Assembly (NCBI RefSeq): GCF_001641265.1
Contig: NW_020167561.1
Location: 24,217 to 88,216 of the forward strand
DNA: 64,000 nucleotides
From: Pseudogymnoascus destructans
Taxonomy: Eukaryota > Ascomycota > Leotiomycetes > Thelebolales > Thelebolaceae
Direction of reading: 5' to 3'
A program made the position numbers and the translations under genes. Of the stretch, positions 32,026-42,941 are shown one piece after another (the stretch's first letter is position 1; every line of letters starts with the position of its first letter). A model generated the notes under the pieces. It saw only the letters and a list, made by a program, of their open reading frames with translations. It had not been told where the DNA came from and searched no databases.

Positions 32026-33757
32026 TGTCATACTGACATTCGTTGCACTCAGTTTGCTATCAAACTCAAGAGCAAACTTGGAAATCTCCTCCTCAAACCT
32101 ACAAGTCACTATACATATTTTGGCTTATCACACCAACAACAAGAGCAATACTACTCAACGGTTGCTACAACCCTCTATGATTCATTACACGTCATTGCTC
32201 CTTAGTTACTGGGCCGATATGACCACATAGCATATCTCTACAACCCTCTATGATTCATTACATGACATCGCTCCTTAGTTACCCACAAGATTGGTTAAGT
32301 TATGACATAATTTGTCTATAGGGGTACTCTGACCTTGGACCTCCTTTCACTTCCTATAGGCTAGGAACCTAGGAGATGGTTCTATGGGATTTGTCATACT
32401 GACATTCGTTGCACTCAGTTTGCTATCAAACTCAAGAGCAAACTTAGAAATCTCCTCCTCAAACCTACAAGTCACCATACATATCTTGGCTTATCACACC
32501 AACAACAGAAGCAATACTACTCAACGATTGCTGCAAACTCTTCTACTACATCTGTTTATGCTACATACATCACGGCATATCATTTGGACACTCATTGAAC
32601 AAGTTATTAAGAAAATCTCCTCCTTAAGGGGGTGGGCCAATACAACCACATGGCATATCTCTACCAACTAGAGGCCTAGGAACATGAACGATAGCTCTAG
32701 AAGCTTCTACAACCCTCTATGATTCATTACAGGTCATCGCTCCTTAGTTACCCACAAGATTGGTTAAGTTATGACATAATTTGTCTATAGGTACTCTGAC
32801 CTTGGACCTCCTTTTCACTTCCTATAGGCTAGAAACCCAAGAGATGGTTCTATGGGATTCTCTTACGTTCACTACATGATTAGCAAGCTAGTTGTGGGTC
32901 GCACTTGATTTCTAATACATTTACCAAGCCTGGTTAGTCATGGAAAGTCATGGAAAATGAGAGAACTACACTCCTTTGGCATAAATAGGATTGCCCTTTC
33001 CTTAAGAAAGGGCAAGCAGGCAATACAGTAAATCGACTAGCACATACTTCTACGTCTTTTCCAAGCTTCCAAGCATTGATCTTGTTATTCTCTGTTTTTG
33101 AAAAGTCAGTGAGGTGCTAACCTCTGACTTACCCCTGAGTTCTCAGACTCAACATTTGTTGCAACTTGTCTAAACCACTTCACCACATCATACACCTGAT
33201 TGCTGCGTTGTGGAATAGTCTAAGCTACAACCCTTTGGCTCTGTTTCCTAAGACAGTGTGTTGTCTTAGTAAATTCATCCCTTCCTTGGGTGGCTAGATT
33301 CTCATATCTGGTGCACCCACCATTACAGGATTCTCTTATGTCGACTACAGTTACCAAGCCTGGTTAGTCATGGAAAGTCTTGGAAAATGAGAGAACTACA
33401 CTCCTTTAGCATAAATAGGATTGCCCTTTCCTTAAGAAAGGGCAAGCAGACAATACAGTAAATCGACTATCACATACTTCCACGTCTTTTCCAAGCTTCC
33501 AAGCATTGATGTTGTTACTCCTTGTTTCTGAAAAGTCAGTGAGGTGCTAACCTCTGACTTATCCCTGAGTTCTCAGACTCAACATTTGTTACAACTTGTC
33601 TAAACCACTCCACTATATCATACACCTGATTGCTGTGTTGTGGAATAGTCTAAGCTACGACCCTTTGGCTCTTTTTCCTAAGACAGTGTGTTGTCTTAGT
33701 AAAATCATCCCTTCCTTGGGTGGCTAGATTCTCACCTCTGGTGCACCCACCATTACA
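32026..33757 (-). repeat. Solo LTR, family A, outer copy split by a nested copy
   Basis: Ends are TGTCATACTGACATTC at 32026 and CACCCACCATTACA at 33757 (TGT...ACA). The sequence is interrupted at 32391/33333 by another copy of the same LTR. Removing the insert and one target duplication leaves about 790 bp, the same length class as the copy at 37745-38532. Flanks TTCAA and ATAAT do not match, so its own target duplication is lost. Strand is given relative to the copy at 37745, taken as +. Confidence 0.8.
32392..33327 (-). repeat. Solo LTR, family A, long form, nested
   Basis: 936 bp with TGT...ACA ends, flanked by the perfect 5-bp target duplication GGATT (32387-32391 and 33328-33332). It carries about 150 bp absent from the short form (around 32530-32700). 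No internal retrotransposon sequence is present, so it is a solo LTR. Confidence 0.88.
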
Positions 33758-33954
33758 ATAATCACCGTCGTCAATACCATCGGTGGCTCTTACGACAGTT
33801 ATATACAACTCAACGCCCACAGACCCAACTTACTTACGAGTATGATAAGTTCAACTGGAGCTTACGGGCATGGGGTAGCCATACTCCTGGACGGGTAGCT
33901 CATAAATTCCGGTAGGCTTTTAGGTTATAACTCTATATGGTTCTTATTACTCAC

Positions 33955-34867
33955 AGTTAACAGGTTTTCCATTGACGAAATAGCTCGGCTTGTGCCACTG
34001 CTAAAGCTTCATACAATAGTCTGGAGCAGGCGGGTAAACCCAGACCCAGAGACTGCTCTTTGCGTAGTCTTGGCCCGTCTTGCGTATCCAGGGCATTGGA
34101 CAAGCTTGACCTTTTTGGACGGTCTCAGGCATGGCTTTCAATAGTCTTTAACGACGTAATGGGTCACTAATTTGGTACACGAATTCGAAGGCTTACTCGA
34201 ATGGCACCCATACCTTACATACAACAAGCTACTAAGCTTTGAAGAGGCTATAGCAGATAGCGGTGGCTGTAGCCAAATATGGGGGTTTGTCAATGGTACA
34301 TTCCAAGGGTTTTGCCGACCAGCAGGAGACTCGGAAGTCCAGCGGCTATGGTATCCTGGATATAAGAAGAAGCACAGAATGCACTTCCAGGCTATTGTAA
34401 CCCCTGATGGACTTGTATCATCCTTGATTGGGCCGTATAATGGACCAGCTAACGACTGGCGTATTTGGGGGGAATCAGGCTGCGTTGGAAGGATTCGGCA
34501 TATTATGGATGGTAAACGGGAGTTATACCTATATGGAGACCCAGCTTACCAGTGTATGGAAGGAATTATGGCTCCGTATACTTGTGCACGTGGTTACCGA
34601 TATCTTCCTTCTAAGGAAAAGCAGTTTAATGCTTCTCTATCATCTGTGAGAATTGCAGTTGAAAACACCTTTGGATTAACGCAACAGTTATGGATGTACG
34701 CAGCTTTTGATAAAGGGCTACAGTCACAGTCGCAGCCTGTAGCAGCTCACTTTAAAGCTGCGATACTATTAATGAACTGTTATACTTGTATACGGGGTAA
34801 CTTGATTGGAACAAGGTTTCTGGTGCCTCCACCAACAGTAGAGGAATATCTTCTTTGTACTAGCTAG
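33955..34867 (+). pseudogene. PIF/Harbinger (HARBI1-like) transposase, inactive
   Basis: One frame reads RFSIDEIARLVPLL, ALCVVLARLAYPGHW, then two in-frame stops (TAG, TAA near 34142-34160), then an open 231-codon stretch from 34172 with no ATG at its start. Family motifs: WGFVNGTFQGFCRP (the expected first catalytic Asp of GF-DG is Asn), YPGYKKKHRMHFQAI, LYLYGDPAY (second Asp kept) and VRIAVENTFG (Glu kept). The lost Asp is a single G-to-A change. It is paired with the divergent DNA-binding gene at 35.3-36.1 kb, as is usual for two-gene Harbinger elements. Confidence 0.85.
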
Positions 34868-35256
34868 GATATATATGTATTACTTGACTCTATCCAACCC
34901 TCTACCCCGTTATATTTGCTACTATCCGTACTTTCAATTGGAACGCTTCGTCGGATAGGCCCATGTAATGCCTGCTGAAGAAGAGATATCATTGTAGTTT
35001 GGCCTTGCTTCAATTCAGCTTGGCCTTCCTGTAGTTCCCAGATCTGATGATCGACTTGCTGTAACCGCGAAGTAATTATAGGATTATCAATGTTCTCGTT
35101 CTGACTTTCCTGCTGCCCTCCCTGCCCTCTTGCATTACTCTGTCTATACTGATCCTTCACCATACTCATGAATGACTCAAAGACAGATAATACTGGGTCG
35201 TCAGCCTGTGTATTTAATCGCTCTTCAAGGAGCAATTGAGTCTGAGATGGTGACAA
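34864..35256 (-). pseudogene. C-terminal fragment of the Harbinger partner protein
   Basis: 130-codon frame without an ATG at its beginning. It contains a predicted helical, Gln/Glu-rich stretch (RLQQVDHQIWELQEGQAELKQGQ) that looks like a coiled coil. It probably continues the protein encoded at 35296-36147 through a lost splice or frameshift; I could not find a phase-correct intron. It overlaps the transposase stop by a few bases, tail to tail. Confidence 0.5.
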
Positions 35257-35295
35257 AGTTCGGGGCTGTCTATGACAGCGTCTTCCTCGACTACT

Positions 35296-36147
35296 TTAAT
35301 GGCCATGAGGAGCTGAAGTTCCTCGTAGTACTGGCGTTGGTGTTCGTAGTAGGGTTGGTGTTTCCAGGGGAGTCAAGTCTATAGAGTGAACACTCTCAGC
35401 GCCGTTCTCACTTTGCCTTTCTTCTGCAGAATCATCTAGTATATCCTTGTCGTCAGGATCATCAAAGCCAGAGCACTCTCGTGCTCTGTGGCCAATGGAT
35501 CTATTACGACTTTGAGGATAAGTCTGCTGGTGCCTCTGCTTTATAGCAAGAGCAACGGATAACAAGTCTTGAGTATTGAGCGCTCGCTGAGACGAAGTGA
35601 TAACAGTATTTGCTGCCTCACTTCGCTGTGTTTCAATCCGCTTTTCCTCAGTAACAACCCCAATCCAGTTATCAGTTTGGACAGTCAATTCCGACTCGCT
35701 ATCAGTTTGTCCAGTCCCAAGCCCATCGAGGTATTTCCTTCTCTTGTCGATTTCCCGCTGTACTACTTGGTAGAGATTTTTGTGGTTTTTACCAGTCTCC
35801 CTTTCGAAATTGGTCTGTATATAAGACCAGAATGCAGTCTTCTTCCCTGGTCGAAATGCTTCGGCGTTTCGATTGCAAAGTCGGAAGAGGACCAGTACTT
35901 CATCCTTCATTAGGGGCGTCATCTTTGCTTGAGAGCCTTGAGGGTCGCAACTCTCTATGCGCTGCCGGCTTGAGACTTGTGATCCTCTAGGCCTTTCGGT
36001 ATTGAATTGTGCCTCAACTGTAGGCTGAACAGGTAAAGGAGGACTACCCAGATCATCGTCTTCGAAGACAGAGCGCTGCTGATGACTGGGAAGTAAAGTT
36101 CGAGGCTGGTATGCCCGGAATTCAATAGGTTTGGTATGCGATGCCAT
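35296..36147 (-). CDS. Harbinger-associated Myb/SANT-like DNA-binding protein
   Basis: 283 aa from the ATG at 36147 (MASHTKPIEFRAYQP). Residues about 75-140 look like a MADF/Myb-SANT domain: MKDEVLVLFRLCNRN, KKTAFWSYIQTNFERETGK, LYQVVQREIDKRRKYL. The rest is polar, Ser/Gln-rich and acidic. In PIF/Harbinger elements a second gene of this kind helps the transposase bind DNA and enter the nucleus. No stop codons interrupt it, so it is better kept than the transposase. Whether it is expressed is unknown. Confidence 0.65.
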   Translation of the reverse strand: MASHTKPIEFRAYQPRTLLPSHQQRSVFEDDDLGSPPLPVQPTVEAQFNTERPRGSQVSSRQRIESCDPQGSQAKMTPLMKDEVLVLFRLCNRNAEAFRPGKKTAFWSYIQTNFERETGKNHKNLYQVVQREIDKRRKYLDGLGTGQTDSESELTVQTDNWIGVVTEEKRIETQRSEAANTVITSSQRALNTQDLLSVALAIKQRHQQTYPQSRNRSIGHRARECSGFDDPDDKDILDDSAEERQSENGAESVHSIDLTPLETPTLLRTPTPVLRGTSAPHGH

Positions 36148-36916
36148 AGTTATTACTTGTATTGAATATAATACAATCATACATATGACTCTATTACTAA
36201 CTGTACAGCTACATGACGTCCCCTGAAGGTGATTACTAATAAATACTCTAACTACAACAGGATTATGGCTCGCTGTAAGTCTTCAACAGATAACTGTTAA
36301 ACCTCTACGGAGGTATAGTTTGTAAGTTTTGTAGGTGGGGCGTACTATTAAGATTGCGTGAGCATGGGTACGCGTTCAATTGTTTGTATCCTTTTAACGT
36401 GTTGTAAGTTTTCCTTTATATATTTATACTATACGAATTTATATCTATTTTCTATTAACAATGCTGCACCTTACTCATGATGAGCGGCTTAAATGCCAAC
36501 TACTATGCTCCCTTAATTGGGAGTATCAAGCCATTGCCACTCGAATGTGTTGCTCAATCCGACAGGCGTCGTACGCTATTGAGCAAGGCAGGCCCTCACC
36601 GAAAAAGCGATCTGGTCGACCTCCAACCCTCTCGCAAGCCCAAGTTGAAGAGATTATTGAATTTATCTCTGCGTCTACAAAGAATAGACGTATGCCTTAT
36701 ATTGAGGTTATCCGGGTCCTAGACCTATCTTGTGGTAGGCTTGCTTTACGTCATTCACTACATAAAGAGGGCTACCATTGCCGCCTCGCAATGAGAAAAC
36801 CACCTATTTCTGAGACAAATAGAGTAAAACGCCTTGCTTTTGCACTTGAGCACAAAGATTGGACTCGGAACAACTGGGATAGGATACTATGGACAGATGA
36901 GACTTGGGTAACAGGT

Positions 36917-37464
36917 TGTAAGGACAGTTCGAACCGAGGCTGACCTTCAAGTCTGCAGAAGTATCCTAAGTATAATGTGAAGACTTCAATACTCGAAGCA
37001 GTAGGACAAGGTATAGTAGTTCAGGCTCCAAAGCATATACTTTATACCACAGGGGTCAAGTGGTGAGACTAACAGGTTGGCCAAGTGGTTCGACTCGAAG
37101 TAAGGGAATGCAAAGTAAGTCGAAGCAGGAGGAATTGCAAGAAGGCCAAGTAGTATATAATTTGCTAGCTAAAGATCAATAAGAGACATGAGCAATAAGT
37201 GCTTATATAACAGTAAAAATCCCTAGTGCCAAATAAGCGAAGGCACTAATTAACCGAACCCTAGCTAAGCGAGCCCTAGTGCAGCAAGCCAATAACAAGA
37301 GAGCCTAAGCCAGTAGTCAACATTTGGGCTGATCTAGGTCAGCAAGTGAAGCGAAGTGAGCGAAGTGAGTGAAGCAGGTGAAGTGAATGACATAGTGAAA
37401 TAAGTACTAGAGACTAAAGCGAATCGAAGGGTCGTGACACAAATATCGAAGGAGTGTCATGACA
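36917..37464 (+). repeat. Solo LTR, family B
   Basis: 548 bp, TGTAAGGACAGTTCG ... GTGTCATGACA, flanked by the perfect target duplication CAGGT (36912-36916 and 37465-37469). It contains a run of GAAGTGAGC/GAAGTGAGT words near 37350-37385. A second copy is at 60466-61014. Confidence 0.9.
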
Positions 37465-37744
37465 CAGGTGGACGGCATACACGGACTTGGGTTACTCGAA
37501 AACCAGGAGAAGAATGGGATGCTACATGCATTGTTGAGAAGCGGCAGAGACCGGCTGCTATTCAGGAGCTCTAGGTAAAGGGCCTTGCATATTTTGGGAG
37601 AAGGATTGGGGGAAAATCTGCTCAAAGGCCTATATGGACCGTACTGTGCCTGTAATCCACGGTTGGATACGACAATATCCAGGTCTTCTGCTTATGCAGG
37701 ATGGGGCTCCAGGGCACCAAGCAGGTGCAACTATTGCAGAGTTT

Positions 37745-38532
37745 TGTAATGGTGGGTGCACCAGATGTGAGAATCTAGCCACCCAAGGAAGTGATTTTAC
37801 TAAGACAACACACTGTCTTAGGAAAAAGAGCCAAAGGGTCGTAGCTTAGACTATTCCACAACACAGCAATCAGGTGTATGATATAGTGGAGTGGTTTAGA
37901 CAAGTTGTAACAAATGTTGAGTCTGAGAACTCAGGGATAAGTCAGAGGTTAGCACCTCACTGACTTTTCAGAAACAAGGAGTAACAACATCAATGCTTGG
38001 AAGCTTGGAAAAGACGTGGAAGTATGTGATAGTCGATTTACTGTATTGTCTGCTTGCCCTTTCTTAAGGAAAGGGCAATCCTATTTATGCTAAAGGAGTG
38101 TAGTTCTCTCATTTTCCAAGACTTTCCATGACTAACCAGGCTTGGTAACTGTAGTCGACATAAGAGAATCCCATAGAACCATCTCCTAGGTTCCTAGCCT
38201 ATAGGAAGTGAAAGGAGGTCCAAGGTCAGAGTACCCCTATAGACAAATTATGTCATAACTTAACCAATCTTGTGGGTAACTAAGGAGCGATGTCATGTAA
38301 TGAATCATAGAGGGTTGTAGAGATATGCTATGTGGTCATATCGGCCCAGTAACTAAGGAGCAATGACGTGTAATGAATCATAGAGGGTTGTAGCAACCGT
38401 TGAGTAGTATTGCTCTTGTTGTTGGTGTGATAAGCCAAAATATGTATAGTGACTTGTAGGTTTGAGGAGGAGATTTCCAAGTTTGCTCTTGAGTTTGATA
38501 GCAAACTGAGTGCAACGAATGTCAGTATGACA
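37745..38532 (+). repeat. Solo LTR, family A, short form
   Basis: 788 bp, TGTAATGGTGGGTGCACC ... GTCAGTATGACA, flanked by the perfect target duplication AGTTT (37740-37744 and 38533-38537). It lies in the opposite orientation to the copies at 32.0-33.8 and 51.9-52.9 kb and interrupts the transposase between its second and third catalytic residues. Confidence 0.9.
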
Positions 38533-39059
38533 AGTTTGCAGAGCGTGGCATATACCCAATTGAGTGGCCACCCTATTCCTGACTTTAATCCAATTGAGCG
38601 AGTATGGCACTATATGAAGAACTATCTTCAGGATAATTATCCTGAAGTTATGTCTTATGACCGGCTCCGGGTAGCTGTGAAGGCAGCATGGGAGTCTATT
38701 ACACCTATAGTGCTTAATGAGCTTATGGACAGTATGCCTACACGTATGCAAGCAGTAATTGACGCAAATGGACTGTACACAGTACTAGATTTCCTACTCT
38801 ATTTCCTAGCTATCTACTGTACTTTTTAAAATATAATTCCATTTGACGCGATGAACGCGTATGGTACTTCGACCGAATTGCCAAGTGTTGCGAGTGGGGG
38901 GCCCCACCTACAAAACCTCCAGACTATACCTCCGTACAGTCCTAAGTCCTAAATAGGAAGTAGTGGAGCTCGGGGTTGCAAGGTTTGTACAGGGATTATG
39001 GCACTGAATTCTCATATTTCTATACTAACTACATACGGGGGTGTTGAACAGTCTGTTCA

Positions 39060-39411
39060 ACAGCTGCTAAAACGCTCTATTGTGAGTTTCAAAAATGCGA
39101 CAACGGTCTACACGGATTTCTTCTGCAACTTCTCGTAGTATCTGGTGACTAGGTGCATACCTACCATTAGTAAGCTCTTTAATCCACTTTAAAAGGGTTT
39201 CCTCTTGAGTTTTTGATAAGAGTTGTTATTGTTGTCGCGCTTCTCTTCGTGAGGGTTGACCTTTAATACGTTGGACTACTGTATATGGCCGAAGGTGTAA
39301 TGCCTTTGCAGCTGCGTACGATGACTTATACAAGCCTGATTTAACTCCAGCAACTGCTTCTGATAATAGAACTTCAAGTTCTTGAGCTTTTATACTATTT
39401 TGGCGCACCAT
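39060..39411 (-). pseudogene. pogo/Fot1-type transposase, N-terminal HTH fragment
   Basis: From the ATG at 39411 the frame reads MVRQNSIKAQELEVLLSEAV and SSYAAAKALHLRPYTVVQRI (psq-type HTH), meets a TAA in place of an expected Gln codon, then continues LLSKTQEETLLKWIKELTNG and APSHQILREVAEEI (CENP-B-type HTH start). The DDE part is missing. It lies 280 bp upstream of the cyclase start codon. Confidence 0.7.
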
Positions 39412-39689
39412 GTTGAAGGTTGATGGTGTTGTTGATGGGTGGGCTCCCCCCACTATGCCGCTTACGCCATTATGCCGCTTACGCGCTTACGCCATGACCT
39501 ACCTTATGCTTTGCACCCGTATATATAGGGGCTTCGCCCCCGGTAGTTTCTCAATCAAGTGGTCAAACTCCAAATATGTGCTCAACAGATAGCCGAGCTA
39601 CCTTTAAGAGCGGTCCAGACCAGCGTGCGATATCAGACAACTTCAATTCAATTGTGCACAATTGACGACGTCTACTGGGCTCCCACACC

Positions 39690-42147
39690 ATGTCGACCAG
39701 ATCAGGCAAGACGCCAAAGTGCAAGAAGGCCAATAGCACCAGCTCCGCCATGACCGAACATACGGATAAAAGCCGCTGGCGTATGTTGGATGACGATGGA
39801 CGACAGACATGGCATTACCTGGAGGACGACAAGGAGGCCGAAGCCTGGACCCAATCGTTCGCCGACAAGTACTACATTGGCCTACCACTTGTGCGTACCC
39901 CATTTCCCCCATTTTCCACCACTCTTAAGCTATTCTTCAGCTACTAACAGCTCCCAGGACGCCCCCGAACTGCCCAAAGCCAATACCCCCCTCGAAGCCG
40001 TCAACAACGGCCTCGAATTCTTTGAGAAGCTGCAGCAACCCCCCGGAAACTGGGCCTGCGAGTACGGCGGGCCGCTCTTCCTCATGACGGGCATCATCAT
40101 CGCCTGGACCATCACCGACACCCCTATCCCCGAGGCCCACAAGATCGAGATGCGCAACTACATTTTCGCACGCGCACATCCTGAGGACGGCGGCTGGGGA
40201 CTGCACCTCGAGAGCGACAGCACCGTCTTCGGGACCTGCCTGAACTACCTCAACATCCGCCTTCTGGGCGTCCCCGCCGACGACCCGCGCGCAGCTAAGG
40301 CCAGAGCCACACTACACAAGCTCGGAGGCGCGCAGCGGAGCCCCCACTGGGCGAAATTCTGGATGAGCTTGCTAGGCATCGCGCACTGGGACCTTGTCAA
40401 CCCCATCCCCCCCGAGTTCTGGCTCCTGCCCAACTGGGTGCCCGTCCACCCGTGGCGCTGGTGGATCCACATGCGCCAAGTCTTCCTTCCCAGCGGCTAC
40501 ATCTACTCCAAGCGATGGACATACCCCGAGACGCCCCTGATCCGCGAGCTGCAGCAGGAGATGTTCACCGAACCCTACGAGACCATGCACTGGAAAGGGC
40601 ACCGCAACTCGATCGCCCCCATGGACAACTTCCACCCCAAGACCTGGATCCTCAACCTGATTAACTGGATCCTCGTGAACATCTGGTTCGCCTTCCTGCG
40701 CCCCAACTGGCTCAAGACCTGGGGCGAATCCCAGGCCTTCAAGCTCATCGAGATGGAAGACGCCAACACGGACTTCGCCGACCTCGCCCCCGTCTCCGCG
40801 CCCATGAACACAATCGCCTGCTTCATCGAGCACGGCCCCGCCCACCACTCCGTCACCCGCCACATCGAGCGCCTCCAGGACTACCTCTGGGTCAAGTCCG
40901 AAGGCATGCTAGTCAACGGCACCAACGGCGTGCAGAACTGGGACACCGCCTTCGCCATCCAAGCCGTCGTCGACTCCGGGCTCGCCACAGAAGAGCGCTG
41001 GCGCCCTATGCTCACCAAAGCCCTGCACTACCTCGAAGGGCAGCAGATTCGCGAGGATGTACCGGAACAGGCTGCATGTTACCGCCAGCAACGCAAGGGC
41101 GGGTGGGCCTTCTCCAACAAGGACCAAGGGTACGTAGTATCTGACTGCATCGCCGAAGCCCTGAAAGCCGTAATCATGCTCCAGCACACCCCCGGCTTCC
41201 CAACCCTCCTCGAAGACCAGCGCATCTTCGACGCAATCGACACCCTCCTCACCTTGCAAAACACCTCCGGCGGCTGCGCCTCCTACGAGCCGCAACGGGG
41301 GTCAGAGCTCCTGGAGCTCCTCAACGCCGCAGAGGTGTTTGGTCGGATAATGGTCGAGTACGATTACACCGAGTGCACCACCGCCGTCGTGACCGCCCTC
41401 TCTTTATTCTCTTCGCACTGGCCTGATTATAGGGCTAAGGAGATCGCAACGGCGAAGGCGAGGATGGTGCAGTGGATCAAGACTAACCAGGGCGCGGACG
41501 GGAGCTGGTACGGTAGCTGGGCTATCTGTTTTACGTACGCTACTATGTTTGCCTTGGAGAGTCTGGAGGCAACCGGAGAAATCTACGCCAATTCCGGCCC
41601 CTCAAAACGCGGCTGCGATTTCCTCGTCTCCCACCAGCGACCGGATGGCGGGTGGTCGGAGAGTTATCGCGGGTGCGAGACGATGGTCTACACCGAGCAC
41701 CCGTCCGGTTCTCTCGTCGTGCAAACAGCATGGGCGGTGTTGGGGTTGATGTACGCCGAATACCCTGACCGTTCTGTGATTGAACGCGGAGTGAGGTTTA
41801 TCATGTCCCGCCAGCAGGCGAATGGGGAGTGGCTCCAGGAGGCGATTGAGGGGGTGTTTAATAAGAGTGCGATGATTAGTTATCCGAATTATAAGTTTAC
41901 GTTTGTGATGATGGCGGTGGGGAGGTGGGGGAGGTTGGAGAGGGAGCGGGGGAAGGTTGCGGGAAAGAAGGTGATTAGGGGGGCAACGAAGAGGAGGGGG
42001 GGGGGGGAAGAGGAATGGGGAAAGGAAAAAGGGGAAATGAGGAGGGGAGGGGACGGAAGAAATGGAAGAAGCTCTCCTTGGCGCGATCTCAATGGGGTAC
42101 TAATTAACTCCAGCTCTATATGGTGTTCTAATACAAACTTAAGGTAG
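39690..42147 (+). CDS. Oxidosqualene cyclase, lanosterol-synthase-like with altered motifs
   Basis: Exons 39690-39890 and 39958-42147 (67-nt intron), 796 aa. The family is clear: RQTWHYLEDD, LPPGNWACEYGG-type QPPGNWACEYGGPLF, several QW motifs (GGWGLHLES, GSWYGSWAICFTYA, GGWSESYRGCE), WDTAFAIQAV and the catalytic-acid region VVSDCIAEALKA. The usual DCTAE acid motif reads DCIAE here (Asp kept), and the C-terminal NKSCxISY motif reads NKSAMISY, losing a cysteine I expect to be conserved. After VGRWGRLERERGKVAGKK, where lanosterol synthases normally end, the frame runs on about 50 residues through a purine-rich tract with a G13 run. It could be an ERG7 ortholog or a paralog making another triterpene. 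No tailoring enzymes are adjacent. Confidence 0.88.
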
Positions 42148-42941
42148 TTGTGAAACTGATTTGTAATAGTAGACTCATCTTAAGGTTTCGTATGCTATAG
42201 TCTAATAGGCTTTATAGTAATAAAGTGGAATTATTAAAGCTTAATCTAGCTCCCTAATAGCAGAGCCTATAGGCGTACGCTCTGTAGCTAGCAGACTAAC
42301 ATCATATTTCTAGTAGCTCTAAGCCATAGGTAATACTGCCTAAGAGTCCACTTCTTAAGGGCCTCTAACTTTCATGAAATGAATTGTATAGGATTATAAT
42401 ACAAATTACTATCTACAACTATGGAAAAGGTTTTGTTGAGGAGTGGCGGTGAACAGACAGACGCACGTAGCAAAACCGCGCATTTCAACCGTTCGCAAAG
42501 TTTGGTCAGGACCATTAAGTATTAATCCACCTTAAGCTTGAGATTAGTAGTTAGGTAGGTGACCACTAGCGAATGCCTACTATTGTATGTTTTTGTTTTG
42601 TTGTCATTTTTGTCGCCCACCTAGGGTGGATAAGGGGGTGGAAGGGGGTAAGTGGAGGTTAAGAGTATTAAGTGTCCATAGAATAACTTATGTCAAAAGA
42701 CTAGTAAGATAGTATTGTAGATACAGCACAGTACCATCAAGCAGAAAAAGTGAAGTCTTCAAACTTTCATATTAGATTTCACCAGCCTCGTATCTCTCCC
42801 CATCTCCCCATCTCAGATAAAAACAACTCCCTCCCCCCCACATATGTACTCCCCCCATCCACATCCACCTCCACATTACTCCTCCCAGACGCCTCCTGGG
42901 CGTATAAATCAACCCACATATATCCATCCCCCTCCCCCACC
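42148..42941. other. Intergenic, AT-rich
   Basis: About 800 bp between the cyclase and the next gene's stop. The left 400 bp are AT-rich with many TAG/CTA words, like RIP-decayed repeats elsewhere in the window. No coding segment or terminal repeat is recognised. Confidence 0.45.

Larger units (their letters stand above)
36461..38829 (+). pseudogene. Tc1/mariner transposase split by two LTR insertions
   Basis: N-terminal part 36461-36916: HTH region, KRSGRPPTLS linker, ILWTDETWVTG with the first catalytic Asp. It is broken by LTR-B (36917-37464), then resumes as GRHTRTWVTRKPGEEWDATC. A frameshift near 37555 follows, then FWEKDWGK, VPVIHGWI and LLMQDGAPGHQAG (second Asp). It is broken again by LTR-A (37745-38532) and resumes with KFAERGIYPIEWPPYSPDFN and the Glu of NPIERVW, ending LYTVLDFLLYF... 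at 38829. All three catalytic acidic residues survive. Apart from the insertions, one frameshift is the only damage I see. Confidence 0.88.
36308..38934 (+). mobile_element. Tc1/mariner element with TIRs, carrying two nested solo LTRs
   Basis: TIRs of about 33 bp: the left end reads CGGAGGTATAGTTTGTAAG then TTTTGTAGGTGGGGC, and the reverse complement of the right end is the same except for three positions (T/C, T/G, A/G). The dinucleotide TA flanks both ends (36306-36307 and 38935-38936), the Tc1/mariner target duplication. Subtracting the two LTRs and their target duplications leaves about 1.28 kb, a normal Tc1/mariner size. Confidence 0.88.

Noticed and set aside
32011..32205. Short ORF recurring at 32.0, 38.4 and 51.9 kb
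   Set aside because: It recurs because it lies within LTR family A copies; it has no protein features.
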